This document shows positions 51,664 through 60,492 of a DNA stretch of 64,000 bases, piece after piece. How positions within the stretch are numbered: position 1 is the stretch's first letter; each line of letters opens with the position of its first letter. The stretch is taken from positions 1-64,000 of the forward strand of contig JBGALT010000006.1 in the NCBI GenBank assembly GCA_044223665.1, given 5' to 3'. The notes under the pieces are model-generated. The model saw only the letters and a list, made by a program, of their open reading frames with translations. It was not told the origin of the DNA and made no database searches. This DNA comes from JBBSAT01 sp044223665 (GTDB lineage Bacteria > Myxococcota_A > Polyangia > Polyangiales > Sandaracinaceae). A program made the position numbers and the translations under genes.

Positions 51664-53445
51664 TCAGATGCAGTCTTGCGGGCGCACGCAGCCGCCGTTG
51701 CAGCAGACCGTCTGCGAGGGACAGCGCGTCCCGGCGCAACGCCCTGTCGCCAAGCACTGATCGTCGTACGTGCACTCGTTCAGGTCGTCGCAGAACGCTC
51801 CGACCTGGACCACGTGCGTGCATCCGCTCGGCCCACACGCATCCATCGTGCAACCGTTTCCGTCGTCGCACGTGTCGGGCAGACCCGCGCACGCCGAGGC
51901 AGCGCACTGATCGTTGCGCGTGCAGGGGTTACCGTCGTCGCAGCCGTGCGCGTTCGCGACGTGCGTGCACTGCGTACCGTCGCAGGCGTCGTCGGTGCAG
52001 GGGTTCGCGTCGTCGCAGCCCACCGCGACGCAGGTGTTGCCGCAGCACATCGTCCCGGTCGCGCACCCGGTGTGGACGCAGACGTCGTTCAGGCAGCTCG
52101 CCGTCTCGCAGGGCCCCGCGCTCGCCGCGCACGTCGCCTGGACGCACGTCGCGCCGCTCTGGCAGCCGTGCGCGGGATCGCAGCGACCTCCGGCCCCGCA
52201 CACCGCGTCCATGGCGACGTGCGCGCAGCTCCCGCCCGAACAGCTGTCGGTCGTGCAGCCGACCCCGTCGTCGCAGGCCATCGCGGCGCCGGGCTGGCAG
52301 CTCCCGCCTCCGCAGGCGTCGCCGACCGTGCACGCGTTGCCGTCGTCGCAGCTCGAGGCGTTGGCGTCGTGGGCGCACCCGACGCCCGTGCGACAGGAGT
52401 CGGTCGTGCACCCGTTGGCGTCGTCGCAAGCCATCGTTCCGGCGCCCGTGCACGTCGTGCCCTCGCAGACGTCGCCCAAGGTGCACGGGTCGCCGTCGTC
52501 GCAGCTGCCCGGCCTCGGGGTGTGCCGGCACGCCGCGGCGCCCACGTCGCAGTAGTCGTTCGTGCACGGTGCCCCGTCGTCGCAGCCGCTCGGGACGCAC
52601 GTCTGACCGCAGCACGTCTGGCCGGCCCCGCACGCGAACGTGCGCACGCACAGCGCCCCCTGGCACGTCGCCGTCTCGCATCCCGTGGGCATGCACGTCG
52701 CGGTGGAGCAGGTGTCGTACTGACAGCCGTTCGTGGGATCGCAGTGACCGCCGCTCGATGCCGTGCACGCGGCGTCGTCGGCGTCGTGCACGCAGCCGGT
52801 GCCGTCACAGCTGTCGACGGTGCACGCCACGTGGTCGTCGCAGTCGATGCGGTCGGTGCTGGGGTGGCACTCGCCGCCCTTGCAGCGCTCGCTGCCGTTG
52901 CACGGGTTGCCGTCGGTGCACTCGTCGTCGGTCGTGCACGGCGGCGGCATGCCGGCGTCGGTTTCCACCGTGCCGGCGTCGGGGCCGGGCTCGATCGGGC
53001 CACATCGTCCGCCGCGACAGGCCAGGCCGTCGGGGCAGGCGAGCGCACGGCACGCGTCCTCGAGCACGAGGTGCAGCGTGTGCTGCTCGCCGGCCACGTA
53101 GCCCGCGCGCACCCGCGCCTGCGTGACGAGCGCCCCGCCCCCGTCGTAGGCCGTGGCCTCGATCTCGAACAGGCGCGTCGTGTCGCCGCCCGCCGGCGTG
53201 ACCGTGAGATCGACCGGCCACGCGATGGGCCCCTCGTAGACGAAGGGCGCGTGCGCGTCGATGGCGGTGGTGCCCGGCGGGCCACCGCGCACCGTCACGA
53301 CGAGACGCACGGCGTCGGCCCGCGTGAGGGGCTCGGCATCGACGTACACGACGACCGACGTCGCCGCCCGAGGGCTCGCGCAGGAGCAAGCGAGCGCCGC
53401 CGCGACGAGAGCGCAGAGAGCGAGCGGGCGGGTACGCGAAGTCAT
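51664..53445 (-). CDS. Cys-rich repeat lipoprotein
   Basis: This 593-residue lipoprotein (lipobox ALACSC) has a beta-sandwich N-terminal domain (about residues 25-130) and then some 450 residues with about 90 Cys arranged in repeats of the type CDDGNxCTxxDxC and TCVPxGCDD. Similar repeats occur in many myxobacterial surface proteins and may bind calcium. The start at ATG 53445 gives a clean signal peptide. A GTCACGCTCGC element precedes it, as before ATG 26841. It follows the GNAT gene by 14 bases on the same strand. Confidence 0.87.
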   Translation of the reverse strand: MTSRTRPLALCALVAAALACSCASPRAATSVVVYVDAEPLTRADAVRLVVTVRGGPPGTTAIDAHAPFVYEGPIAWPVDLTVTPAGGDTTRLFEIEATAYDGGGALVTQARVRAGYVAGEQHTLHLVLEDACRALACPDGLACRGGRCGPIEPGPDAGTVETDAGMPPPCTTDDECTDGNPCNGSERCKGGECHPSTDRIDCDDHVACTVDSCDGTGCVHDADDAACTASSGGHCDPTNGCQYDTCSTATCMPTGCETATCQGALCVRTFACGAGQTCCGQTCVPSGCDDGAPCTNDYCDVGAAACRHTPRPGSCDDGDPCTLGDVCEGTTCTGAGTMACDDANGCTTDSCRTGVGCAHDANASSCDDGNACTVGDACGGGSCQPGAAMACDDGVGCTTDSCSGGSCAHVAMDAVCGAGGRCDPAHGCQSGATCVQATCAASAGPCETASCLNDVCVHTGCATGTMCCGNTCVAVGCDDANPCTDDACDGTQCTHVANAHGCDDGNPCTRNDQCAASACAGLPDTCDDGNGCTMDACGPSGCTHVVQVGAFCDDLNECTYDDQCLATGRCAGTRCPSQTVCCNGGCVRPQDCI

Positions 53446-53459
53446 GCTGCGAGCGTGAC
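53446..53459 (-). promoter_or_regulatory. GTCACGCTCGC leader element
   Basis: The 14 bases before ATG 53445 read GTCACGCTCGCAGC on the minus strand, sharing the first 11 with the leader of the MopE-repeat lipoprotein at 26842-26855. Confidence 0.35.
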
Positions 53460-53975
53460 CTACGGCGAGGTCGCCCGCATCTTCTCTCGGACGGAGACGA
53501 AGCGCACGAGATCGTCGTCGCATCCGTCCCGATCGAAACCGGCCTTCTCGAGCACCCTCGAGCTCGCCAGGTTCGAGCGGTGCGCCCGCGCCACGACGCG
53601 GCTCGCGCCGAGCACTTCGTGCGCGATCCGTCTCAGCGCCCGCGCCACGTGCGTGCCATGCCCCCGGCCCCAGTGCTGGGAGGCGACGAGGTAGCCGATC
53701 TCCGGGACCTCGGCGCCCTGCTCGGAGACGAAGATGCGCCCGCTCGCGACGTAGTTGCCTGCCTCGAGCGCGGCGACGGCGACGAGATAGCGTGGATCCT
53801 CGGGCGCGAGGTAGCGCTCGAGCACGCCGAGCACCTCGTCTCGCCGGAGCGGACCTCCGACCGGGCCCATCGTCACCGGATCGGTGACGAGCGCGGAGAG
53901 CCGGTCCAGATCGCCCCGCTCGTAGGAGCGCAGCACGAGCGGCCCCTCGACGACGCTCTCGATCCGGATCGGCAC
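53460..53975 (-). CDS. GNAT family N-acetyltransferase (RimJ-type)
   Basis: This 171-residue protein has the GNAT fold of the RimJ/RimL subgroup: LVLRSYERGDLDRLSALVTD at the start, EIGYLVASQHWGRGHGT (acetyl-CoA pyrophosphate loop region) and HRSNLASSRVLEKAGF near the end. It would transfer an acetyl group from acetyl-CoA to an amine; the substrate is unknown. The GTG start at 53975 lies four bases after the ubiB-like stop, so the genes are coupled. Confidence 0.9.
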   Translation of the reverse strand: MPIRIESVVEGPLVLRSYERGDLDRLSALVTDPVTMGPVGGPLRRDEVLGVLERYLAPEDPRYLVAVAALEAGNYVASGRIFVSEQGAEVPEIGYLVASQHWGRGHGTHVARALRRIAHEVLGASRVVARAHRSNLASSRVLEKAGFDRDGCDDDLVRFVSVREKMRATSP

Positions 53976-53979
53976 CTCG

Positions 53980-55647
53980 CTACTTCTTCCGCTTCCGGTT
54001 GAGCCACCACGTCTGCACGATGTGGCCGCCGCCCCAGCCGATCGCCATGAGGAAGAAGACCGCACCCGTGAAGAGGTGCTCGGTCGCGAGCAGGTGCGCG
54101 CTGCCCGCGATGAGGCCTGCCACGACGAGGCCCGAGTACAGGCGCCGCCCGATCACGTCGATCGCCCCGCCGGCCTGCGGATCGCGCGTGCGGATCTCCA
54201 GGCGCCCTTGGCGCAGGTCCTCGAGGATCTCCTGCGACTGGATGGGGAAGTCCGTCGCCGCGACGCTGATGCGCGAGAGCGAGCGGAGCAGCTCCGGGAG
54301 CATGCGCTCGGGCGAGTAGCGCTGCGCGAGCAGCTTGAGGAAGTAGGGCTTCATCTCCTGGTAGAGATCGAAGTCGGGCGCGATCTCCTTGCCCACGCCC
54401 TCCATCGTCATGATGGACTTGCCGACCATCAGGAAGTCGGGCGGGATCTCCAGGCCGTACTTCTGCGAGCCCTGCACGAGATCGCGGATGAGCGCCGAGA
54501 CCTGGATGTCGCGCATCTGCTTGCCGAGGTACTTCTCGGAGAGCGTGGCGACCTCGCCCTCGAAGGCAGCGCGATCGATCTTCTTGGTGGGCGTGCCGAT
54601 CTGGAGGAGCGCGTCGGCCAGGCCGCGCGGGTCCTCCTGCACCGCGGCGACCATCAGATCGATGGTCTTGTCGCGCAGCTGCGGCGTCAGGCGCCCGACG
54701 AGCCCCAGATCGATGAGGCCGATCACGGGCGACTCGGGCGTCCCCATGATGATGATGTTTCCCGGGTGCGGATCGGCGTGGAAGAAGCCGTCCTCGAAGA
54801 TGCTCTTGATGGTGATCGAGAGCATCGCGCGCACGATGGCGTCGGCGTCGTAGCCGGCCGCGATGGCGTCGTAGACCTTCTTGCCCGAGAAGAACTCGAG
54901 CGCGAGCACGCGGTTGCCCGAGTGGTCGCGGTAGACCTTGGGGAAGCGGACGTAGGGGACGCCCTCGAAGTTCTTCGCGAAGCGCGTGGCGTGATCGGCC
55001 TCGAGGTTGAAGTCGAGCTCGGCGCTGATCGCGCGATCGAACTCGCTCACCATCTTCGACGGCTGATAGAGGCGCGACTCGGGGATCGCGCGCTCGATGG
55101 CGCCGGCGAGCAGATAGAGCAGCTCGATGTCGCGCTCCATCGTGAACGAGATGTTCGGCCGCTGGACCTTGAGGACGACCTCTTTGACCTTGCCGTCGTC
55201 GAGCTTGATGCGCGCGCGGTGTACCTGACCGACCGACGCCGAGGCGAGCGGGCTCTCGTCGATCCACTCGACGAGATCGAAGATCGATCCCGAGAGGTCG
55301 GCCTCGATGACCGCCTTGATCTCGGCGAACGAGACGGGCGGCACGCGGTCCTGGAGCTTCTTCAGCTCGAGGATGACGTCGGGGGGCACGAGGTCGGGTC
55401 GCGTGGAGACGATCTGCCCGAGCTTGACGAAGCTCGGCCCGAGGTCCTGCACGACGAGGCGCACGCGCTCGCCGAGCGTCTGGTTCTTCTGCGCTTCCGG
55501 CCCGTTCCCGCGATTGGGCCCGGCGACGAGCGAGCCGAGCGCCGTGCGCCCGATGACCTCGCCGAACCCGTGCCGCACGAGGACGCCGACGATCTGCCGC
55601 AGCCGGTCGAGATCGCGGACGGTGGAGAGCAGCGTGGGCGGTGCCAT
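53980..55647 (-). CDS. UbiB/ABC1/ADCK-type atypical kinase
   Basis: This 555-residue protein belongs to the UbiB (ABC1/ADCK) atypical kinase family, linked to ubiquinone/isoprenoid lipid metabolism. The Ala-rich loop is in PLASASVGQVHRA, the catalytic loop is FFHADPHPGNII, and LIDLGLVGRLTP carries the DFG-equivalent Asp. The KxGQ motif is in FVKLGQIVSTRPD. Two C-terminal transmembrane helices lie in the last 65 residues. TACGCT lies nine bases before ATG 55647. Confidence 0.93.
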   Translation of the reverse strand: MAPPTLLSTVRDLDRLRQIVGVLVRHGFGEVIGRTALGSLVAGPNRGNGPEAQKNQTLGERVRLVVQDLGPSFVKLGQIVSTRPDLVPPDVILELKKLQDRVPPVSFAEIKAVIEADLSGSIFDLVEWIDESPLASASVGQVHRARIKLDDGKVKEVVLKVQRPNISFTMERDIELLYLLAGAIERAIPESRLYQPSKMVSEFDRAISAELDFNLEADHATRFAKNFEGVPYVRFPKVYRDHSGNRVLALEFFSGKKVYDAIAAGYDADAIVRAMLSITIKSIFEDGFFHADPHPGNIIIMGTPESPVIGLIDLGLVGRLTPQLRDKTIDLMVAAVQEDPRGLADALLQIGTPTKKIDRAAFEGEVATLSEKYLGKQMRDIQVSALIRDLVQGSQKYGLEIPPDFLMVGKSIMTMEGVGKEIAPDFDLYQEMKPYFLKLLAQRYSPERMLPELLRSLSRISVAATDFPIQSQEILEDLRQGRLEIRTRDPQAGGAIDVIGRRLYSGLVVAGLIAGSAHLLATEHLFTGAVFFLMAIGWGGGHIVQTWWLNRKRKK

Positions 55648-55656
55648 TCGGGGCGC

Positions 55657-55662
55657 AGCGTA
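55657..55662 (-). promoter_or_regulatory. TACGCT -10 element before the ubiB-like gene
   Basis: TACGCT on the minus strand lies nine bases before ATG 55647, slightly further than at other starts. Confidence 0.35.
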
Positions 55663-55755
55663 GACCGGGCGATCGCACGGGTCGACCTGTGGCGCGCGCG
55701 AAGGGAGCGAAATATGGCGCGCCCGCCGCGCGTACGGCTCGCGTGCGAGCGCGCG

Positions 55756-56994
55756 TCAGCCGAGCTCGCTCATCGCGGTTCGCATGCTCGCCACGACGAG
55801 GCCGATGTTGGTCGTGGCGAGAGAGAACTGCGCGAAGAGCGCGACGGGGTCGGCGCGATAGCGCCACGCGCACGAGAGGACCTCCCCGCGCGTCACGAAG
55901 ACCTCGCTCACGGCATCGGAGCGGGCCTCGGCGGACTGGACGAGCGGAAGGAGCGACCAGACGAAGGCGGCATCCGGCGCCGGCCCATGGCGGCGCGTCA
56001 CGGCCTTGGTCACGAGATCGAATGCAGCGACGGACTCGACGCCGCGCATCCGGGCGAGCGCGCGACAGAGCACGTCCGTGCGCAAGAGCACCTCCGGTCG
56101 GAGCAGACCGGCGGCGGGCGTTCCGCCGTCCGCGGGAGGCGGAATGCTGTCGCCCGCGGAGGGCGCCGCGATCGCACCGAACGACGCCGTGCGTCGCCAC
56201 GACGCCTCGACGAACATCGCGAGGCTCTGCGGCTGTCGGCGAACGTCCTGTAGTGCCCGCACGAGCTCGGCGCGGAGCACGTCGTAGAAGCGCGACTCGT
56301 CGGCCAGGCCCCACGCGACGACCACCTCGTGCAGCCCGCGCCCCGAGCGCAGCGCCTCTTCGCGGATCGCGTCGGCCGTGGCGTCGTCGAGGCTGCTACC
56401 CGCCTCGCTGAGCATCTGGTGCAAGCGCAGCGGTGCCCACGGGCAGTGCACCCACGCGATGTCGCCGTCGGCGAGGAGCACTCGCGCCGTACCGTTGCGC
56501 GACTTCACGATCACTTCGCCGCTACGCCGGCTGGCCGCCGCGCGCTGCAGGATCTCGTCCGGCGGGCCCACCTCGTTGCGCCGAACGGGCATGCGGGCGA
56601 CGACGCGCAGCCGCACGCGGAACGCCGCCGCATCGAAGGGCTTCACGAGCAGGTCGTCGGCGCCGCGGCGCAGGAGCGAGAGGAGCCGGGCTTCGTCGAG
56701 CAGTCCCCAGAGCGCGAGGATCGGAGGGCGCTCCGGGATCTCGGCGAGCCGCTCCAGCATCGCGCGCGCCGTCGGGATCGATGCCGGCAAGCCCACGACG
56801 CAGACGTCGAAGTCTTGGCCGCGCGTCGCGAGCGCCACGGCGAATGCGTCTTCCGTGTCGACGTACTCGACGACGTGATGCGCGCTCGACGCTTGGATGA
56901 CGCGCAAGGTCTGCTCGTCGGGCTCGTGCACGATCAGCGCGAGCGGCCGCGCGATGCTCACCGAGCCCGGGCTCGATCGCATGGGGCTGTTCAC
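55756..56994 (-). CDS. Degenerate receiver domain fused to PATAN-like domain
   Basis: This 412-residue protein starts with a response-regulator-like domain to about residue 130: LALIVHEPDEQTL, then DFDVCVVGLPAS, and DDLLVKPFD with the conserved Lys. The phosphoacceptor Asp position is Gly (VVGLP), so it cannot be phosphorylated in the usual way. Residues 145-260 (LQRAAASRRSGEVIVK, ARVLLADGDIAWV) resemble the DUF4388/PATAN domain that links regulators to partners. The C-terminal 150 residues are helical and unassigned. GTG 56994 overlaps the CDGSH stop by four bases (GTGA). Confidence 0.78.
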   Translation of the reverse strand: MNSPMRSSPGSVSIARPLALIVHEPDEQTLRVIQASSAHHVVEYVDTEDAFAVALATRGQDFDVCVVGLPASIPTARAMLERLAEIPERPPILALWGLLDEARLLSLLRRGADDLLVKPFDAAAFRVRLRVVARMPVRRNEVGPPDEILQRAAASRRSGEVIVKSRNGTARVLLADGDIAWVHCPWAPLRLHQMLSEAGSSLDDATADAIREEALRSGRGLHEVVVAWGLADESRFYDVLRAELVRALQDVRRQPQSLAMFVEASWRRTASFGAIAAPSAGDSIPPPADGGTPAAGLLRPEVLLRTDVLCRALARMRGVESVAAFDLVTKAVTRRHGPAPDAAFVWSLLPLVQSAEARSDAVSEVFVTRGEVLSCAWRYRADPVALFAQFSLATTNIGLVVASMRTAMSELG

Positions 56995-57203
56995 GCGTCG
57001 TCCTCGGCCGGCTTCTCGAACGTGGTGCGGTTGTGGGCGCCGTCGCAGAACGGTGCCGTCGACGTGGCGCCGCAGCGGCAGAAGCGCACCTTCGGCCGGG
57101 TCGGCGGCTCGATCGGCGTGCCGTCCAGCCCGAAGATCTCGGCGCCCTCGTCGAGCTCGACCACCAGCGGCCCTCGCGGAACGACGCGGATGCGCGTGCT
57201 CAT
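56991..57203 (-). CDS. CDGSH iron-sulfur domain protein
   Basis: This 70-residue protein has one CDGSH (mitoNEET-type) 2Fe-2S motif: CRCGATSTAPFCDGAH, with the three Cys and one His that bind the cluster. The first 40 residues form a small beta-rich part. It overlaps the truncated globin gene by four bases (ATGA) and the receiver/PATAN gene by four bases (GTGA), so the three are one operon. A role in redox or iron-sulfur signalling is likely but inferred. Confidence 0.92.
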   Translation of the reverse strand: MSTRIRVVPRGPLVVELDEGAEIFGLDGTPIEPPTRPKVRFCRCGATSTAPFCDGAHNRTTFEKPAEDDA

Positions 57204-57838
57204 GGCTTCGCCTTGCGGTCCTCGGGCGCGCGCGCCCCGCGCGCCTCCGCACAGGCGGAGCACAGCGCCTGCCCGGTGCGCAGGTGGTACCAGACCGTGG
57301 CGCCGCGCTCGACGATCGCAGCGCACGCGTCGCACTGACCGCCGCTCTCGAGCACGATGCTGTCGTACCCCTCGAGCGGCAGCGACTTCCCGCGCCGGAC
57401 GCGCGGGCGCGGCTGATCCTTCACGATGTGCGAGCGGAACGACTCGTCGATGGCGCGCCACGCCGCCACGAGCGGCGCCGACGCCCCGTGGTCGCGCAGG
57501 CACTTCTCGAGCAGGGCCTCCCGGTAATCGAAGAGCGCGTCGTCGATGACCATCCAGTGGTGTGCGTTGCGCGGACGATCTCCGAAGAACGTCTTCGAGC
57601 CGGTCAGGATGTCGGCCATGAACGCGTACTGGTGGTCGATCGCCCACTCCCGCGTCGTCGCGTGGAAGAAGGGAGCGAGCTTCTCGTCACGGTAGACGCG
57701 ATCGTAGAAGTCCTCGAGGATCGTGCGCAGGCGCGCGCCGTTCCCGAGCGCCTCCCAGAGGTCCGGGCGCGGCTGGAGGGCCCCCACGCGACGCCGCCCC
57801 ACCGTCGTGGAGCTGGAGCTGGAGCGTGCGCGGGTCAT
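57200..57838 (-). CDS. Truncated hemoglobin with zinc-ribbon-like tail
   Basis: This 212-residue protein has a truncated globin domain at about residues 25-145: FYDRVYRDEKLAPFF includes the B10 Tyr, NAHHWMVIDDALF includes the proximal His, and AAWRAIDESF has the G8 Trp typical of groups II/III. A C-terminal tail of about 60 residues carries CDAC and CSAC, a zinc-ribbon-like pair not usual for these globins. ATG 57838 is used because GGGAG precedes it. The operon with a CDGSH protein and a degenerate receiver suggests a gas or redox response. Confidence 0.85.
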   Translation of the reverse strand: MTRARSSSSSTTVGRRRVGALQPRPDLWEALGNGARLRTILEDFYDRVYRDEKLAPFFHATTREWAIDHQYAFMADILTGSKTFFGDRPRNAHHWMVIDDALFDYREALLEKCLRDHGASAPLVAAWRAIDESFRSHIVKDQPRPRVRRGKSLPLEGYDSIVLESGGQCDACAAIVERGATVWYHLRTGQALCSACAEARGARAPEDRKAKP

Positions 57839-58025
57839 GAGCGCTCCCGCGGGCGCGACCAGCACATCGTGACGGTCAGAGAAACGGGGCGCAGGAGACC
57901 GAGGAACGTTCGCATTCGTACCGCTCGTCGTGGAGGATTATACCACTGCCAACCCATGCGGCGAGATTGTCGCTCGACTCGAATGCGCAGCCGTGCGGGT
58001 GCAACGCATCGACACGGAGGTGTCC

Positions 58026-58610
58026 ATGGCGCGCTCCCTTCTCGTCCTCACCCTCGTGGGCCTTTCACTCACATGGGCGTACCCGAGCGCGCACGCCTCC
58101 GCGCAGTCCGCCATCAGCGCAGCGTCCGCGCACGACGAGCTCGCGCGGCTGCATCGGTCTTCGGAGGAGGTCGAGAGCGGTCTGGCCGACGTGCGGCGGC
58201 GTCTGGCGCTGATGGGGGTCCGCGGCATGGATGGCCTCGGCGGCGCCGCGCGCCTGGTGCTGACCTTCGAGGATCACTTCGCGGGGCTGACGCCCATCTC
58301 GGCGGCCTTCGCGCTCGACGGGCAGCGGCTCTACACCTCGGCGGACGCCGCGCAGATCGAGCGCGGCGCAATCTTCACGGGCGCCATCCCCTCCGGACCG
58401 CACGTGCTCACGCTCGAGCTCCGCTATCGGGGCGACATCCTCTACACGACGGGCTACCAGGCCACCATCACGTCGAGCTACACGTTCCAGACGAGCCTCG
58501 GCCAGACGACGCGCCTGCGCGTCATCGGCCACGACACGGGCCCGCTGGCGCCGTTCGACGAGCGCTGGACGATCGGTTTCGAGACAGAGACCGAAGCGAC
58601 CGACGAGTGA
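58026..58610 (+). CDS. Secreted coiled-coil protein of unknown function
   Basis: This 194-residue protein has a Sec signal peptide (about residues 1-28), a short coiled coil (HDELARLHRSSEEVESGLAD), and a beta-rich domain with ARLVLTFEDHF, SGPHVLTLELRYRG and TSSYTFQTSLGQT. GGAGGTG lies just upstream of ATG 58026, which is why this start is preferred over 57930. It is divergent from the globin operon. No family is recognised. Confidence 0.78.
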   Translation: MARSLLVLTLVGLSLTWAYPSAHASAQSAISAASAHDELARLHRSSEEVESGLADVRRRLALMGVRGMDGLGGAARLVLTFEDHFAGLTPISAAFALDGQRLYTSADAAQIERGAIFTGAIPSGPHVLTLELRYRGDILYTTGYQATITSSYTFQTSLGQTTRLRVIGHDTGPLAPFDERWTIGFETETEATDE

Positions 58611-58678
58611 TGGGGCGGGACCGCCGCGTCGGCGGAGGGGGTCGTTTCCGAGCGGCCCGTGCAGTCAGCTCGCGGCGA

Positions 58679-58708
58679 CGCCGAAGGTGCGCATCGCCGA
58701 AGGTGCGC
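58679..58708. repeat. Two 14-bp direct repeats downstream of the secreted protein gene
   Basis: CGCCGAAGGTGCGC occurs at 58679-58692 and 58695-58708 with two bases between. The role is unknown; it lies in the convergent intergenic region. Confidence 0.6.
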
Positions 58709-58731
58709 GTCGTATCGCCGAACGAACGATT

Positions 58732-58759
58732 GCGATCGCTCGTGCGCGCGAGCGATCGC
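58732..58759. terminator. Hairpin between convergent genes
   Basis: GCGATCGCTCG pairs perfectly with CGAGCGATCGC (11 bp) around TGCGCG. It sits just past the stop of the minus-strand kinase and 120 bases after the plus-strand secreted protein, so it can terminate both. Confidence 0.65.
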
Positions 58760-58764
58760 CGCCG

Positions 58765-60462
58765 TCAGATGTCGTCGAAGAGGCGGTCACGCGGAGGCGG
58801 ATGAGCGCTCGGCGGCGGAAGCGTGCTCGGCGGCGGAGGCTGCGGAAGCGCCGCCGCCTCGTCCGCGTGCATCGGTACGGGCGCGCTCTCGATGACAGAG
58901 GGGCCGTGCGCGCGATGGTGTGTATGGCCTCGATCTCTCGGAAGGGTCTCGGGCGCGACGTCCGACACGGGCGGTGGCGAACCCTCCGCCGCGTCGCTCG
59001 CCGAGGGTGGCGCGATAGCGAGGCTCGGCTCGGCCGCTCGTTCCGCTGGCGAATCAGCGGGCTCCGAGCCGGCGGACGCCGAGCCTCTGCCCGTGCCTTC
59101 TGACTCCGCGCTGCTCGACCCCGAGGAGCCCGATCCGGAGCTGGAGGGCTCCCGCCCCAACTCGGGAATCGGTTCGCTCGCGACCGCACTCGGCGCGCCT
59201 CGAAGCAGCACCGCACCGACCAGCACGCCGCCGACGAGCGCCGTGATCGCCGCGATGGCTCCGAGCACTCGCCATCGACGTGCGCGTCGCGCGGTCTCGA
59301 CCTCTCTCGGCGCTGGCGCAGCCCAGGCTCCCCCCGAGGGCACCGGAGCAACCGGCTCGTCGAGCTCCACGTCCACCGCTACACCCGCTCTCGCCTCGGT
59401 CAGTGTCGCGAAGCGCGAGCGGGTCAGCTCATCACGCTCACGCGATCCGAGGTCTGGCAGGTCTCGCGTGACCGAGTCGGGAAGGAGCGCCGTCTGGCGT
59501 GCGATCTCCTCGGGCATGGCTTCTGCAAGCACGGCGGCGATGTCGGATGAGCTCACCGAGGTGGCCTCGGGAACCGCCGCGGCCAACGCGTCGCGCCACG
59601 CTTGCACGCTCGCCGGCCGATCGTCGAGCCCGGGAGCGAGCGCGGCGAGGACCACGCGGTCGAGCGCTTCCGGCACCGAAGGGACGATCTCGCGCGGGCC
59701 CACCACGTGCGGGGCGCGAACCTTCTCGAGGACCGCGAAGTCGTCGCTTCCGTCGAACAAACGCCGGCCCGTGAGCAGCTCCCAGAGCACGATTCCCAAC
59801 GCGTACAGGTCGGTTCGACGATCGACCGCCCGCCCCGTCGCCTGCTCGGGGGCCATGTACCGCAGCTTGCCTTTGAGCGTGCCCGTCGCCGTCTGTTGCC
59901 GCCCGCGGCTCTTGGCGATCCCGAAATCGATGAGCTTCACGAAGCCCCGAAACGACACGAGCACGTTCTGGGGCGACACGTCGCGATGGACGACGCCCAG
60001 TGGTTGCCCGTCGTCGCCGGTGGTCTCGTGTGCCGCATGCAGGCCGTCGGCGATCTGCATGCAGATGGCAACGGCTGCCGGAACCGAGAGGGTGCGCCCT
60101 CGAGCGACGAGCGCGCGGTGCAGCTGAGCGAGCGTGCAGCCGTGAACGTACTCCATCGCGAGGAAGTACATGCCGCGCTCTTCGCCGAGCTCGATCACGT
60201 GGACGACGTTCGGGTGCTCGATGCGCGCCGAAAGCAGCGCTTCGTCGATGAACATGCGAACGAAGCTCGCGTCGTCCGAGAGGTGCGGGTGGACGACCTT
60301 GATCGCGACGTGTCGCGAAAAACCCGCCGCACCACGCCTTCGCGCCAGGAAGAGCGTCGCCATTCCGCCGGCCTTGAGCCTGGCCGCGATCTCGTAGCTT
60401 CCGAGTCGGGAGCCGGCTTCGAGCACCAACGACGAGGCTACCCCAACGCTCGGGATCGACAC
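58765..60462 (-). CDS. Serine/threonine protein kinase, single-pass
   Basis: This 565-residue kinase has the Hanks-type domain at its N-terminus: AGGMATLFLARR (a variant glycine loop), VAIKVVHPHL (Lys), VVHRDVSPQNVLV (catalytic loop with HRDVSPQN), DFGIAK and LRYMAPEQA. A helical regulatory part, one TM helix at about residues 400-425 and a 150-residue Ser/Glu/Pro/Ala-rich extracytoplasmic tail follow. The GTG at 60462 is used, but GTG 60426 would leave more room for the divergent promoter of the TPR gene at 60493. HRDVSPQN kinases are common in myxobacteria. Confidence 0.9.
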   Translation of the reverse strand: MSIPSVGVASSLVLEAGSRLGSYEIAARLKAGGMATLFLARRRGAAGFSRHVAIKVVHPHLSDDASFVRMFIDEALLSARIEHPNVVHVIELGEERGMYFLAMEYVHGCTLAQLHRALVARGRTLSVPAAVAICMQIADGLHAAHETTGDDGQPLGVVHRDVSPQNVLVSFRGFVKLIDFGIAKSRGRQQTATGTLKGKLRYMAPEQATGRAVDRRTDLYALGIVLWELLTGRRLFDGSDDFAVLEKVRAPHVVGPREIVPSVPEALDRVVLAALAPGLDDRPASVQAWRDALAAAVPEATSVSSSDIAAVLAEAMPEEIARQTALLPDSVTRDLPDLGSRERDELTRSRFATLTEARAGVAVDVELDEPVAPVPSGGAWAAPAPREVETARRARRWRVLGAIAAITALVGGVLVGAVLLRGAPSAVASEPIPELGREPSSSGSGSSGSSSAESEGTGRGSASAGSEPADSPAERAAEPSLAIAPPSASDAAEGSPPPVSDVAPETLPRDRGHTHHRAHGPSVIESAPVPMHADEAAALPQPPPPSTLPPPSAHPPPRDRLFDDI

Positions 60463-60479
60463 CAGGGGGCCAGCTTCGT

Positions 60480-60485
60480 TATCGT
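60480..60485 (+). promoter_or_regulatory. TATCGT -10 element of the TPR-like gene
   Basis: TATCGT is seven bases before ATG 60493. It also overlaps the kinase leader region on the other strand, so the two genes may share control. Confidence 0.4.
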
Positions 60486-60492
60486 GAGCGGG

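Noticed and set aside
51676..53694. Plus-strand open frame opposite the second Cys-rich lipoprotein
   Set aside because: Ala/Arg/Val-rich shadow of a repeat gene. No signal peptide, domain or ribosome-binding site.
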